Origin: Bacteroidota bacterium | GTDB lineage: Bacteria; Bacteroidota; Bacteroidia; Chitinophagales; Chitinophagaceae | Assembly (NCBI GenBank): GCA_018266615.1 | Contig: JAFEAB010000108.1 | Location: 36,488-100,487 of the forward strand | Reading direction: 5' to 3' | DNA length: 64,000 nucleotides | Part shown: positions 25,968 through 35,992 of the stretch, piece after piece | Layout: every line of letters begins with the position of its first letter | Position numbering within the stretch: the stretch's first letter is position 1 | Program-made: the position numbers and the translations under genes | Notes under the pieces: model-generated | Database searches by the model: none | What the model was told of the DNA's origin: nothing | Seen by the model: the letters and a program-made list of their open reading frames with translations, nothing else

Positions 25968-27725
25968 TCAATCAACTTTAATAGTTTCCGTACGTTCCGA
26001 TACGCCATTTTCATTAATAGCCTCAATCGCAAAATAATAAGGCTTCTTACTATCCATAGTTTTTAGCCAGTATTCATTCACATCATGTATCATAATACAG
26101 GTATACAATTTGTCCGGAGAAGTTCCATAGTAAAGGTTCCATGCCCAGGCATTTTCATCGGGACTCCATTTAACCCAGGCGCTGCGTTTATCCTTTTCCG
26201 TGCGCAGCACAATCAGTTGTTTTACTTTAGATGGCTTTTCGCCAGGGCCCTTTCCAAATACCCTTAACCCGCTAATGGCAAATTTACCGGTGGGCATGTG
26301 TATATTCTCGAGTTTAATAAACCGGGCCTGCACCGGACGCTCGAGTTCCACATAATCGTGGGGTATATCTGTTTTATTCCGGCTTTTATCCACTAACAGA
26401 TTCCAATTACGGCCATCCATAGACGAATATAGTTTATACTGGTGAAAGGTGCCAGTTTGCTTTCCAAGGAATTCCGCATCCTGGTCGGCATAGTTAATCT
26501 GGATGGCATTTACGGAAGAAACGCCTCCCAGGTCAGATTGTATCCATTCTCCCTTACCTCCGGTCTTGGCGCTCCAATAGGTTTTTATACTTTCATCCAC
26601 GGCATTGTTTGCATTAAACGCATTTAAAGTGGAGGAAACGATAACCGGTTTCTTATAATTCAGCAACATCCACCCGGTAAAACTATTATTCCCATTTGGA
26701 GTATTGTCTTTCCGGGAATTCTCTGAAGGGATATAGTGAGGATAATCGCCAAAAGCGGTATTGCAGTACATCATGCCATCTTCATCAAACCCAGCCGGCC
26801 AAATACCGATGCGCCGTTCAAAATTATTCTTTACACTGATGGATATCGTACTCACATGCCAATAATTTTTCCAGTTATCCCGAAAAGTTCCTCCGTGGCC
26901 AGCGCCCCTGGCAAACCCTCCGGCCTTCATGCTCAGTGGATCAGATTGGGGTTCAAACGGACCAAGTGCTGAAGTTCCAACCAGTACCCCATCCGCATAT
27001 CCGCTAAATTCGGTGCCGGGTGCCCCGTATTGTAAATAATATTTATCTCCAAACTGAGTCATGTGCGCTCCTTCAATAAAGGGATCCAAAAAAGTATTAT
27101 CAAGGTATTCACCAAAACGCTGCCATCCATAGCGCCAGTCTTCGAGAAAATACATTTCTTTTCGAGCTCCTATTGGATCCATGGTTTTACGGTTCAACTC
27201 CACTCCATATATGGGGTAACGGTTGCTGCTTCCATTGTACATATACAGCCGTCCGGTCTTTTCATCCGTAAAAAAGGCTGGGTCCCAGCCACCAATGGCA
27301 AAAGAATCTACCAATGGTTTCCAGCTATTATTTTTTGGATCGGTACTCATCCAAATACTGAAATTGCTGGTATAAGTAGAACCAAATACCAACATGGTAT
27401 CCCCAATTATTCCAACCGCAGGAGCGCAAAGTTCGTCGTAGCCGGTATTCCAGGGGCGTAAAAATTTCCGCGGATTAAAATGCCAGTTCAGCATATCATG
27501 ACTCCACCAGTACCCCCACTGGTTGGTGCTGAAGAGAAAATAATCTCCTTTATAGTTAACAATTTCCGGATCGGCGGTTGCGCGGTGCTTCCCCCATTCA
27601 GCAAAATTGGGAATGGGCGTATATCCATAATCGATATTAATAGGATTACAATAGGTTGATTGCTGGGCAACAGAAATAACTCCGCAACCAATAATGAGAA
27701 TCGATATCAGAAATAGTTTCTTCAT
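25968..27725 (-). CDS. GH43-type glycosidase with discoidin (F5/8 type C) domain
   Basis: 585 residues with a signal peptide (LFLISILIIGCGVISVAQ). A five-bladed propeller of GH43/clan GH-F type spans about 25-350. Candidate catalytic acids are the Asp in ADPEIVNYKGDYFLFST, the Asp in GGWDPAFFTDE and the Glu in PFIEGAHMTQFGDKYYL. A discoidin-like carbohydrate-binding domain follows (about 365-495: WSAKTGGKGEWIQSDLGG...RFIKLENIHMPTG). A fibronectin III-like domain ends the protein. GH43 members cleave arabinose, xylose or galactose linkages. The substrate of this one is open, and it implies the target glycan has side chains. Confidence 0.82.
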   Translation of the reverse strand: MKKLFLISILIIGCGVISVAQQSTYCNPINIDYGYTPIPNFAEWGKHRATADPEIVNYKGDYFLFSTNQWGYWWSHDMLNWHFNPRKFLRPWNTGYDELCAPAVGIIGDTMLVFGSTYTSNFSIWMSTDPKNNSWKPLVDSFAIGGWDPAFFTDEKTGRLYMYNGSSNRYPIYGVELNRKTMDPIGARKEMYFLEDWRYGWQRFGEYLDNTFLDPFIEGAHMTQFGDKYYLQYGAPGTEFSGYADGVLVGTSALGPFEPQSDPLSMKAGGFARGAGHGGTFRDNWKNYWHVSTISISVKNNFERRIGIWPAGFDEDGMMYCNTAFGDYPHYIPSENSRKDNTPNGNNSFTGWMLLNYKKPVIVSSTLNAFNANNAVDESIKTYWSAKTGGKGEWIQSDLGGVSSVNAIQINYADQDAEFLGKQTGTFHQYKLYSSMDGRNWNLLVDKSRNKTDIPHDYVELERPVQARFIKLENIHMPTGKFAISGLRVFGKGPGEKPSKVKQLIVLRTEKDKRSAWVKWSPDENAWAWNLYYGTSPDKLYTCIMIHDVNEYWLKTMDSKKPYYFAIEAINENGVSERTETIKVD

Positions 27726-27734
27726 CTTCTTTAT

Positions 27735-29918
27735 TTAATTAGACCTCCGGTTATTTCGCTGATTGGTACTCTCGGTATTCAGCCTGTTTATTCCTTCTTT
27801 TACATCCGGGTTGCTCATAAATAATTTCCAGATAAACCCGGAGCGGTAATTTTCGATCATCACGGTTATGGGCGCCTGGTTTAAACCCATATAGGCAGGG
27901 CCCACCCAATTCTGGCTAAGATTAAATGCATCCCGGAAGCCGTATTCTCCCCAAAGAAAACTTCCATATTTATTATAAAAAGTTTTTAAAGCCCGTATGG
28001 ATTCTTCGGGAGTGTACGGAAAGGAGGAGAGTGCAGCAGTAGGTGTTATTTTCCCGAGATCGCGCCATTTGACGGGTTCGTCAGCACTATAATGATAGGG
28101 GCCGTCGGAAGCAGATAATCCCCAGGAACTGTCGCTATAGCCTTTGAAATGATTGATATTTTCCGCACAATATTTCCAATTGATTTGTGCAATCTTTTGA
28201 TTATTCCGGAAATAATTCGTGTATGCGTCGGTGATAGCTTTAGGGTCATAACCCATATAAGAATAATGGGTAAAAAACAGCGGCCCGCCGTCTGAAACCC
28301 CTACATCCAATTTATACCCGTAATAGGTATTCCCGTTGTTATACATTGAACCCTCTTTAGTGCCGCCCCATGCGATGCGGTATTGCTGTCCGGTGGAATC
28401 CTGGTTTGCCCAGCCTGAGTAATACATGGATGCCGGAACAGGATGCGTTGGAGAAGCAATGGCCAGCAGGTAGGTGACCATGGTTTCATTCCAGCCAATC
28501 AGTTTATGGTTAATGATCCAGCCTTTATCGGGCGACCAATGCCAATAAAGAAATTTGCTATCCGGAGTCTGCTTAAACCAATCCCATTCCACCCCTTCCC
28601 ACAAGGATTGTATTCGGTTACGGATTGATGCTTCCTTTGGATTGTCCCGGTCAAAAAATTGTTTGGCAGCAAGCAATCCTTCAAAAAGGAAGGAGGTTTC
28701 CACTAAATCAGCTCCATTATCTTTTGGTCCGAAAAAATCCTGTACGTTTCCTGTAACTCCGTTTACGAAATGAGAATAGGCCCCATGAAAGCGATCGGCC
28801 CGAGTCAGGAAATTTAGAATTTGATCGAAGCGATCAACGGCTTCATCACGCGAAATAAATTTCCTTTGTGTCCCTACAAGTAGGGCCATGATTCCAAATC
28901 CGGAAGCTCCGGTAGCCACCATATTTTGGCGTCCGGGAATATTTTCCTTTGCCAGCCCGCTTACTTTCTCGGCTCCATCCCAATAATACCGAAAACAGGC
29001 TTCCTGTACCATAGTCAATAGCTCTTCGTCACTCATCCGTCTGGTGCTCGCAGATACCGTTACCGATGGAGGGCCCTCCATGTAATTATAATTCAGGAAA
29101 GCTATTTTGTACTCATATTTCTTATTGGTTTCTCCCGTAAAATCGGAATAACGGGGAATAAAGGGCTCCTGAATGCCAACTGCGTTAAAGTTTATCCCAT
29201 CTTCGGACCGATAAATTTTAATACAGCGAATATTTTTGTCGGTTGGAAGCTTCCAATCAATATCCACATGTTTCCAATACCCTCGGGCGGCATTAAGAAT
29301 AGGTTTTTCAGCAATAGCATCCGGATTCCGGTATTGTATAAACTCAATATCATCCACGTAAATAGTTCGAAATTTTCCATTCTCTTTATAGGGTTGACAA
29401 AAAACAACAGCAATTACATTGGATGGATTAAATGGATTGAATTCCTTAATCCCGGCCGTAGGTACCGTAACCTGTTCCCAGATATTTCCTTTTGTATCCG
29501 GAAGTAAAATTTTTTCCGAAAGGCTGCTGTCTGAAAACATAAAGCGGACAGCCGGGAGGCCGAAACTTACCGTATCTGGCATAGATTTGAGGATCCAGCA
29601 GGAAAAATAGTTGGCCGGTTTAAATTGATCAACACCCCTTACCGGTTGATGATAAACAGCAGCCCTCCAATCACCGGATTTTGAGTTGATATAGGAAATT
29701 TCAAGTGAATTTCCGGGCGAATGGAATTTCCGGTTGTTTACCAACAACCTGAATTTGCGGTTCAATAAAAAGGATCCATTTTCATTATCTGTCCGGCTAA
29801 AAAAATAATCGTCGGGCATCCCGCTATTGCTAAAGAACGAATAATTATACTCGTACTCCTGGGCATAAATCAGGCATGCCGTTGAAAGAAGGACCAATAA
29901 AAAGAGGTACTTTTTCAT
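27735..29918 (-). CDS. GH144-type glucanase (PF10091) with N-terminal beta-sandwich and FN3 domains
   Basis: 727 residues, secreted (LFLLVLLSTACLIYAQ). An N-terminal galactose-binding-like beta-sandwich (about 20-205) and an FN3-like domain (about 210-300) precede the catalytic (alpha/alpha)6 domain (about 305-710). Shared landmarks of the three tandem paralogs are DNGADLVETSFLFEGL, YWHWSPDKGW, GWNETMVTYLLA, GGPLFFTHYSYMGYDP, PTAALSSFPYTPEES and IENYRSGFIWKLF. GH144 includes endo-beta-1,2-glucanases characterised from Chitinophaga and an exo-sophorosidase from Parabacteroides. That family assignment is by motif recall. Whether this paralog cuts beta-1,2-glucan or another glucan is not shown. 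Confidence 0.85.
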   Translation of the reverse strand: MKKYLFLLVLLSTACLIYAQEYEYNYSFFSNSGMPDDYFFSRTDNENGSFLLNRKFRLLVNNRKFHSPGNSLEISYINSKSGDWRAAVYHQPVRGVDQFKPANYFSCWILKSMPDTVSFGLPAVRFMFSDSSLSEKILLPDTKGNIWEQVTVPTAGIKEFNPFNPSNVIAVVFCQPYKENGKFRTIYVDDIEFIQYRNPDAIAEKPILNAARGYWKHVDIDWKLPTDKNIRCIKIYRSEDGINFNAVGIQEPFIPRYSDFTGETNKKYEYKIAFLNYNYMEGPPSVTVSASTRRMSDEELLTMVQEACFRYYWDGAEKVSGLAKENIPGRQNMVATGASGFGIMALLVGTQRKFISRDEAVDRFDQILNFLTRADRFHGAYSHFVNGVTGNVQDFFGPKDNGADLVETSFLFEGLLAAKQFFDRDNPKEASIRNRIQSLWEGVEWDWFKQTPDSKFLYWHWSPDKGWIINHKLIGWNETMVTYLLAIASPTHPVPASMYYSGWANQDSTGQQYRIAWGGTKEGSMYNNGNTYYGYKLDVGVSDGGPLFFTHYSYMGYDPKAITDAYTNYFRNNQKIAQINWKYCAENINHFKGYSDSSWGLSASDGPYHYSADEPVKWRDLGKITPTAALSSFPYTPEESIRALKTFYNKYGSFLWGEYGFRDAFNLSQNWVGPAYMGLNQAPITVMIENYRSGFIWKLFMSNPDVKEGINRLNTESTNQRNNRRSN

Positions 29919-29923
29919 ACAAA

Positions 29924-31258
29924 TTATTTAATCCAGGGGCTGGTAAACCCGAGGCGTTTAAGACCGTGTTGGATTTCGGGGCTGCTCATAAATAATTTCC
30001 ATATCAGGCCAGTTCGGTAATTTTCAATCATCACTACAATGGGTCCCTGATCGATAGCCAGGTTACTTTTCGCAAACCAGTTATGCGTTTCATTAAAGGC
30101 ATCTCTAAACCCAAAGTTACCCCACAGGCGATCACCCAAATCGTAATAATAATGTTTGAGCGCTTTCATAGAATACGCCGGGGTATAAGGGAAAGCACTT
30201 AATGCGGCGGTAGGTGTAATAGTTCCGTCATCGTTCGTGGGCGAAAAAGCATTATAACCATTATAGGTATCACAAGCAGACAGTCCCCAGGAATTTTCGC
30301 CATACCCTTTAAATTTTTTGGGATTATCCACACAATAGTCGTGGTTTATCAGCGTATGGGCCAGGTTTTGTTCCCAGTAATCGGCATAGCGGTCTTTCAA
30401 TCCACGGGGATCAAGTCCCAGGAATGAATATTGCGAAAAAAACAAGGGCCCGCCATAATCAAATCCTAACGGTAAGGTATGACCGTAAAATTTCTTTCCA
30501 TTATTAAAAAAGCTGCTTTGCACCCAACCATTGTGATACACATCCGGGGAAACGGTATATTTTTCCGGTGCTGATGCCGCCAGAACATATACCATGAGGC
30601 ATTCATTAAAACCCCGAATGGGAAAATTCATGGCCCACCCATTATTAGGGCTCCAATGCCAATAAATTACTTCTTGCCCTCCGTTGGTAAACCAGTTCCA
30701 TTCGATGTCATTCCAAATACGGGTAATTTTTCCACGCAATTCATTTTCTACGGGGTTATCCTGTTGAAAATATTGCCTTGCCACTAAAAGCCCCTGGAGG
30801 AGGAAAGAAGTTTCTACCAGATCGGCGCCGTCGTCTTTTCTGCTAAATCGAATTGTTTTACCAGTTGTTCCATTCATCCAATGAGGAAAAGCACCATGGT
30901 AGGCATCTGCTTTTAATAAAAAGCTGACCATTTTTCTAAGAAACCGGGCGGCCGTGTCGCGTCCTACCCAACCGCGTTCAACGGCTACTACCAGGCCCAT
31001 CACCCCAAAACCAGTACCTCCCGTGGTTACCGTTTCGTGGCCATAATTCTCCGTATTGGTACGCTCTCTTGCCATCCCGCTCACCGGATGAGCAAAATCC
31101 CAGAAATAGGTAAAGGTTTGTTTCTGAACCAAATCAAGCAATGCGCTATCAGATAAATTTAACGGGCGTGAAACTTCTTTTCGTGTCTCTTGTTTTTGAG
31201 CAAATAAGCCAAGGGCAAAAAGAAAGGAAACCATCAGCATGAAAATACTTTTTCTCAT
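29924..31258 (-). CDS. GH144-type glucanase, single-domain (second tandem paralog)
   Basis: 444 residues: a signal peptide (SIFMLMVSFLFALGLFAQ) followed almost at once by the catalytic (alpha/alpha)6 domain (LLDLVQKQTFTYFWDFAHP). It has the same landmarks as its neighbours: DDGADLVETSFLLQGL, YWHWSPNNGW, GFNECLMVYVLA, GGPLFFSQYSFLGLDP, PTAALSAFPYTPAYS and IENYRTGLIWKLF. It lacks any accessory domain and lies 5 bases before the 727-residue paralog and 16 after the lipoprotein paralog. The bare architecture suggests a soluble periplasmic enzyme acting on imported oligosaccharides (inference). Confidence 0.87.
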   Translation of the reverse strand: MRKSIFMLMVSFLFALGLFAQKQETRKEVSRPLNLSDSALLDLVQKQTFTYFWDFAHPVSGMARERTNTENYGHETVTTGGTGFGVMGLVVAVERGWVGRDTAARFLRKMVSFLLKADAYHGAFPHWMNGTTGKTIRFSRKDDGADLVETSFLLQGLLVARQYFQQDNPVENELRGKITRIWNDIEWNWFTNGGQEVIYWHWSPNNGWAMNFPIRGFNECLMVYVLAASAPEKYTVSPDVYHNGWVQSSFFNNGKKFYGHTLPLGFDYGGPLFFSQYSFLGLDPRGLKDRYADYWEQNLAHTLINHDYCVDNPKKFKGYGENSWGLSACDTYNGYNAFSPTNDDGTITPTAALSAFPYTPAYSMKALKHYYYDLGDRLWGNFGFRDAFNETHNWFAKSNLAIDQGPIVVMIENYRTGLIWKLFMSSPEIQHGLKRLGFTSPWIK

Positions 31259-31274
31259 TGCAGCAATTTACGGG

Positions 31275-32954
31275 TTAAAGATAAGGAGCTGTAAAACCCA
31301 GGTTTTGCATTCCGGCTACTACATCAGGCGCACTGGTAAACAGATTCCATAATAATTGGGTACGGTAATTTTCTATCATCACAATTATGGGTCCCTGATC
31401 GATGGCGAGTGTTGAATTGGCAAACCAGGCATCTTTCAGGGAAAATGCATCATAAAATCCATATTCGCCCCAAAGCTTATCTCCCAGTTTATAGTAAAAA
31501 AATTTGAGTGCATCCATTGATTCGGTGGGGGTATAAGGAAAAGAAGATATGGCTGCCGTAGGAGCAATTACGCCTAAATCATTATTGGGCGAGCTGGCTG
31601 AGTATCCATTCGGGATATCACTTGCTGTTAGTCCCCAGCATTGGCTGCTGTACCCATACCGGTTAAGCGGATTGGCGATGCAATAGGCGCGATTAATTTG
31701 AGTTTGATTCACATTCTGTGTCCAGTAATTGCCATACGTATCGATGAGGCCCCGGGGGTCCATTCCTAAAAAGGAATAATGCGCAAAAAATAGGGGGCCG
31801 CCATTTGCCTCACCTAACGGTAATTGATACCCGTAGTACGATTGCCCGTTAACAATAGTCCCATTATTAGCCCATCCCGCAGTGTACACTTGTTGTGGGA
31901 TCGGGTGTGTGGCCGAAGAAGCAGCCAACACATAAGTAATCAGCGCTTCGTTATACCCTCTGATTGGCATATTCATGGCCCACCCGGCATTGGGGCTCCA
32001 GTGCCAGTATAACACATCTTCGCCTCCCTTCCGAAACCAGTCCCATTCCACATTATTTAAAATAGAATTAATATCTGCTCGTAGTGCTGACTCGTCTGCA
32101 TCCGGCAAATTAAAATATTGCCTGGCGCAAATTAACCCTTGCATCAAAAAAGAAGTTTCCACCAGGTCGGCGCCATCGTCATTTACGCTAAAAGGAATTA
32201 CCGATCCAGTTGTACCGTTCATCCAATGAGGATAGGCCCCATGAAATCGTTGTGCTGTATTCTTTAAAAAGGATACGATGGTTTGAATCCTTGATAACCC
32301 CTGGGCCCGGGTAATGAAACTCCGGTTAACGCCAACAATTATTGCCATAAGGCCAAAACCGGAACCCCCGGTTGTAACCGTTTCGCCCGAATTATTGCGT
32401 TCCCTTGCCATGCCACTAACCGGGTGACCAAAGTCCCAGAAATATTTAAATGTCTGTTGTTGCAGCTTTGTAAGCAAGGCGTCATCGCTTATCACAGGAA
32501 ATTTATTGGTACTATCAATCCGGGTAATAAAGGCAGCAGAGAAGGCGCTGTTCAACGGTTTTCCTGAAACAGATTTTAAAGCGGCAGTTACAGATACCTG
32601 GTACCTGGATATTGGGTTCAGGTTGGTTGTTGGCGAAAGAAGCAGGGTACTGTCGCCATTTGAGAATGTAACATTTACCGGCACATTTGTGCTTCCATTT
32701 TCTTTTAACCAGACCCCGGAATTGACAGAGGTACGGTCAACCGGTTTATTTAATCTAAACGTAAGAACAGGGGAGAACCTTACGTTATACATTATGGCTG
32801 AATTAAGTTCAGTTCCATCCAGCCTGGCCTGTTGAATAATTAACTGAGTCAAATCTTCCGGTGGGATTACAGGCGTTTTGTCCGATTTCTTACAGGCATT
32901 AAGTGCCGAAACCAGGCAAACAATCCATCCAATCCACCGAAAAATATTTTTCAA
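31275..32954 (-). CDS. GH144-type glucanase lipoprotein with Ig-like domain (third tandem paralog)
   Basis: 559 residues. A lipoprotein signal ends at C21 (SALNACKKSDK). An Ig-like domain (about 45-145: FRLNKPVDRTSVNSGVWL...ISRYQVSVTAAL) precedes the catalytic domain (about 155-555) with DDGADLVETSFLMQGL, YWHWSPNAGW, GYNEALITYVLA, GGPLFFAHYSFLGMDP and IENYRTQLLWNLF. The lipid anchor and spacer domain fit a surface-exposed endo-enzyme that makes the first cuts before SusCD import. It lies 2 bases downstream of the GH30 gene at 32957. Confidence 0.87.
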   Translation of the reverse strand: MKNIFRWIGWIVCLVSALNACKKSDKTPVIPPEDLTQLIIQQARLDGTELNSAIMYNVRFSPVLTFRLNKPVDRTSVNSGVWLKENGSTNVPVNVTFSNGDSTLLLSPTTNLNPISRYQVSVTAALKSVSGKPLNSAFSAAFITRIDSTNKFPVISDDALLTKLQQQTFKYFWDFGHPVSGMARERNNSGETVTTGGSGFGLMAIIVGVNRSFITRAQGLSRIQTIVSFLKNTAQRFHGAYPHWMNGTTGSVIPFSVNDDGADLVETSFLMQGLICARQYFNLPDADESALRADINSILNNVEWDWFRKGGEDVLYWHWSPNAGWAMNMPIRGYNEALITYVLAASSATHPIPQQVYTAGWANNGTIVNGQSYYGYQLPLGEANGGPLFFAHYSFLGMDPRGLIDTYGNYWTQNVNQTQINRAYCIANPLNRYGYSSQCWGLTASDIPNGYSASSPNNDLGVIAPTAAISSFPYTPTESMDALKFFYYKLGDKLWGEYGFYDAFSLKDAWFANSTLAIDQGPIIVMIENYRTQLLWNLFTSAPDVVAGMQNLGFTAPYL

Positions 32955-32956
32955 TT

Positions 32957-34453
32957 TTAGAATATTATGGTTTGAATTGAATGTGCGGGAGAATTTAATT
33001 CCGCCGCCTTACCATTTACCCAAACAAAGTAGGGCGTATCCTTATCGGATTGGTTCATTACAATGGTAACTGTTTTCCCATCTTTATTTTTAAATGCGGT
33101 GGAAAGCAACTGGCTGCGGCTGGGGCTTGCAATAACCCGTTTTGCACCCGGTTGAATAAATTTTGAAAAATGGCCAATATAATAATAGGCATTCGTGTAA
33201 ATCAAATTGCCGGTGCGGGTATCGGCATGCACCGGCGCAAAACAAAAATTGCCCACATGGTTTGGCCCTCCTTTCTCATCCAACAATATATTCCAATCGG
33301 TAAAGCCTACCATCCCGTTGTTAAAGTCATGGATCATAGAACGGCCGTATTCTTCTCCCAGGCTCCAGGCGTTATACCGTGTTGAATCAAAACTTTCGGC
33401 ACAACCTTCGGTGAAGAAGAGTTTCTTATCAGGAAAAGCTTCATAAACACGTCGCAGATTATCGTACATAGGGGTGCCTCCACTCCAGTCTTCGTACCAG
33501 TGAAATCCAATTCCCCATATATATTTTGCGGCTACGGGGTCGTTGAGGTAGGTTTCTGCCCGTTGATAGATCAGGTCGCGGTTATGATCCCAGGCAATGA
33601 TCTTTTTATCTTTCAATCCTTCTTTTTCCATAATGGGGCCGAGGTGGTATTTCAGAAAATCACGTTCTTGCTCAGCCGAGTAAATACAACTTTCCCAAAT
33701 TTGGGTGGCCATGGGTTCGTTCTGGATAGAAATACCCCAGATTGGGATTCCGCTTTTTTCATACGCCTTAATAAATTTTGTATAGTATGTAGCCCAACTG
33801 TCAAAAAACTCAGGTTTCAGGTGTCCGCCGTGGAGCATATTGTTGTTGTCTTTCATCCAGGCCGGAGGGCTCCAGGGGCTGGCAAAAACGGTCAGCTTTC
33901 CTCCTGCTGTTTTCAGCGCATCTTTAATACAGGGGATTTTATATTTTAAATCGTGGGCAATGTTGAAGGTTTTTAGTGATTTGTCATTATCCTGTACATA
34001 AGTGTACATATCGGAGCTGAAATCGCAACTGTTGATATTAGTACGAACAATTGAGTAGCCAATGCCTTTGTCTTTATCGAAATAGGCATTGATAATTTCT
34101 CTTTGTTTTTCTTTGGGGAGCTTGAAATATGTTTCGGCAGAGGCGTCGGTTATTGCACCTCCGGTACCAATATAGGTTTGGAATGTTTTAGAAGGATCTA
34201 CAAAAACAACAACTTCCCTTTCAGTTGGCTGCCCTTTCTCAAAAAAAGACAAAGTATCGGTAAGGGTTAAGCGAAGGTTGCTATTGTCTGCCGTGGTATA
34301 AACAATCAGCTTATCCCCTCCATTTTGAGTTGAAGAAACGCTGGTATTTACAAAGCTTTCTGCGGGTGGGGTTGTTTTTGAATGCCTCTTTTTTGCAGGA
34401 ACAAGCAAAAAAAGAATGGCAAGGGAGCATAGTAATGGCTTAATGGTGTACAT
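32957..34453 (-). CDS. GH30 family glycosidase (first of two), secreted
   Basis: 498 residues from ATG 34453, which gives a hydrophobic signal (IKPLLCSLAILFLLVPA). An upstream in-frame start would overlap the next GH30 gene. The GH30 (beta/alpha)8 barrel begins at FQTYIGTGGAITDASAE. The acid/base Glu is in ISIQNEP (about 245) and the nucleophile Glu in LFFTEGCAESF. A C-terminal beta-sandwich (RSQLLSTAFKNKDGKTVTIVMNQ) wraps the barrel. GH30 subfamily 3 enzymes cut beta-1,6-glucan, a common partner of GH3 in Bacteroidota PULs. Subfamily placement here is an inference. It lies 20 bases after the second GH30 gene. Confidence 0.9.
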   Translation of the reverse strand: MYTIKPLLCSLAILFLLVPAKKRHSKTTPPAESFVNTSVSSTQNGGDKLIVYTTADNSNLRLTLTDTLSFFEKGQPTEREVVVFVDPSKTFQTYIGTGGAITDASAETYFKLPKEKQREIINAYFDKDKGIGYSIVRTNINSCDFSSDMYTYVQDNDKSLKTFNIAHDLKYKIPCIKDALKTAGGKLTVFASPWSPPAWMKDNNNMLHGGHLKPEFFDSWATYYTKFIKAYEKSGIPIWGISIQNEPMATQIWESCIYSAEQERDFLKYHLGPIMEKEGLKDKKIIAWDHNRDLIYQRAETYLNDPVAAKYIWGIGFHWYEDWSGGTPMYDNLRRVYEAFPDKKLFFTEGCAESFDSTRYNAWSLGEEYGRSMIHDFNNGMVGFTDWNILLDEKGGPNHVGNFCFAPVHADTRTGNLIYTNAYYYIGHFSKFIQPGAKRVIASPSRSQLLSTAFKNKDGKTVTIVMNQSDKDTPYFVWVNGKAAELNSPAHSIQTIIF

Positions 34454-34473
34454 AAGCAAGAGGGATTTACAGT

Positions 34474-35916
34474 TTACCAAATATAGGTGGCAGCACATCC
34501 CGGGTTAAGGGAGGTTTGCACGTATTTGCCTTTATAATTAATACTAAACGATTTTGCGGAGGTGCTTTCATTAAGAACCACTAACACTTTTTTTCCATCG
34601 GGCCTTTTAAATGCCACATTAGGAAGGTTGTTTACGAGGTTACTGGATATTCTTACAGATCCCGGGGGAACAAATTTGCTAATCTGGCCGATGATGTAAT
34701 AAGCAACATTTTTCATGACAGAAGACCCGGAAATGGTTAATGCCCCTTTGCACTGGGTACAGCCCCCGGGGGTGTGCGGACCAAAAGATGGGTCGTTGGC
34801 CAGGTTCCATTCCAGGGCAATTTTAGACCAGTTGCGCATCGATCCGATGATTACGTTTTTAATATGCCACTTCAGGTCGCCATCGAAACTACCTGCAGAG
34901 CTTGTCCATTGTTCCGTGAAATACACATTTTTATCCGGATAGGCATTGTGAACCGTTGAAAGGGCGGATATATCTCCGGCGTAAAGGTGAAATGCAGAGC
35001 CGTCAATAAAAGGATAAGCCTGTGCATCCGCAAGAATAGCCATTGGGTAACCCGGATTGTCGCAGTTGTGGTCCCATATAATTATTTTAGTGTTTAACCC
35101 GGCCGTTTGGAAAGCGGGGCCCAGGTGGTTTTTTACAAACTCGGCTTCTTCCGATGAAGACAGCACCATGCTGGGATTATTACCTCCATGCTGGGGTTCG
35201 TTTTGCACGGTAACCGCATCAATGGTAATTCCCTTTGCCTGCATAGCCTGAATATACTTCACAAAATATTGGGCATACACGCTGTAATATTGGGGCAGTA
35301 AACCTCCTCCAACACTACTTTCATTATCTTTCATCCAAAGCGGGGCGCTCCAGGGAGAGCCCAGGATTTTTATATTTGGATTAATTGCAAGAATTTCCTG
35401 CAGCACCGGAATCAGATCGGTTAAATCCTGGCTAAGCGAGAACTGTGCCAGCGTAGGATCTGTTTGCCCGGCGGGCATGTCGTCGTAACTAAATACGGAA
35501 GAGGAAAGGTCGGAAGCGCCAATACTTACTCTCAAGTAACTCACATGTATAGACGAATTCCCAGTTCCGAAAAGTTCCTGTAACAGAAGCGCCCGGCCGT
35601 TTGCATCCATATTGTGTAACAGGGTTGCGCTCCCTCCCGTGAGGGTATATCCAAATCCGTCAATGGTTTGATACGCGGTGGAAGAATCAACAACAATATT
35701 AGCGGGGTTGGCACCAATGGTACTAAAGGAAAGAGTTACATTTTGCTTTTGAATCAGAGCGGTCTGATTGGGTGAGGTTACCCACATTTCCATATCATTG
35801 GTTCCGGCGGGAGGAGGCGTAGGCGGAACCGGAGTAGGGCTACTGCCTTTTGAGCACTGGCCACAAAAGAACAAGGTAAATAATCCAATTAATAAAAGTG
35901 AAAATGACTTTCTCAT
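34474..35916 (-). CDS. GH30 family glycosidase (second), probable lipoprotein
   Basis: 480 residues from ATG 35916 (MRKSFSLLLIGLFTLFFCGQCSKGSSP). The frame is open to 36000 but the added 28 residues carry no signal. Cys residues at 18 and 21, followed by a Ser/Pro/Thr-rich linker, suggest lipidation, though CGQC is not a classic lipobox. The barrel has AYQTIDGFGYTLTGGSATLL, the acid/base Glu in VTVQNEPQHGGNNP and the nucleophile Glu in VYFTEQWTSS. The C-terminal beta-domain (NNLPNVAFKRPDGKKVLVVLNES) is complete. It is clearly diverged from the first GH30, so the two probably differ in specificity or location. Confidence 0.9.
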   Translation of the reverse strand: MRKSFSLLLIGLFTLFFCGQCSKGSSPTPVPPTPPPAGTNDMEMWVTSPNQTALIQKQNVTLSFSTIGANPANIVVDSSTAYQTIDGFGYTLTGGSATLLHNMDANGRALLLQELFGTGNSSIHVSYLRVSIGASDLSSSVFSYDDMPAGQTDPTLAQFSLSQDLTDLIPVLQEILAINPNIKILGSPWSAPLWMKDNESSVGGGLLPQYYSVYAQYFVKYIQAMQAKGITIDAVTVQNEPQHGGNNPSMVLSSSEEAEFVKNHLGPAFQTAGLNTKIIIWDHNCDNPGYPMAILADAQAYPFIDGSAFHLYAGDISALSTVHNAYPDKNVYFTEQWTSSAGSFDGDLKWHIKNVIIGSMRNWSKIALEWNLANDPSFGPHTPGGCTQCKGALTISGSSVMKNVAYYIIGQISKFVPPGSVRISSNLVNNLPNVAFKRPDGKKVLVVLNESTSAKSFSINYKGKYVQTSLNPGCAATYIW

Positions 35917-35992
35917 GTGTTGCAACTTAATTTTCCAATTAATCCCATCCTTCAACCAGGAAATCAACGGGTGTGTATTCCCTGTTGTTTCA

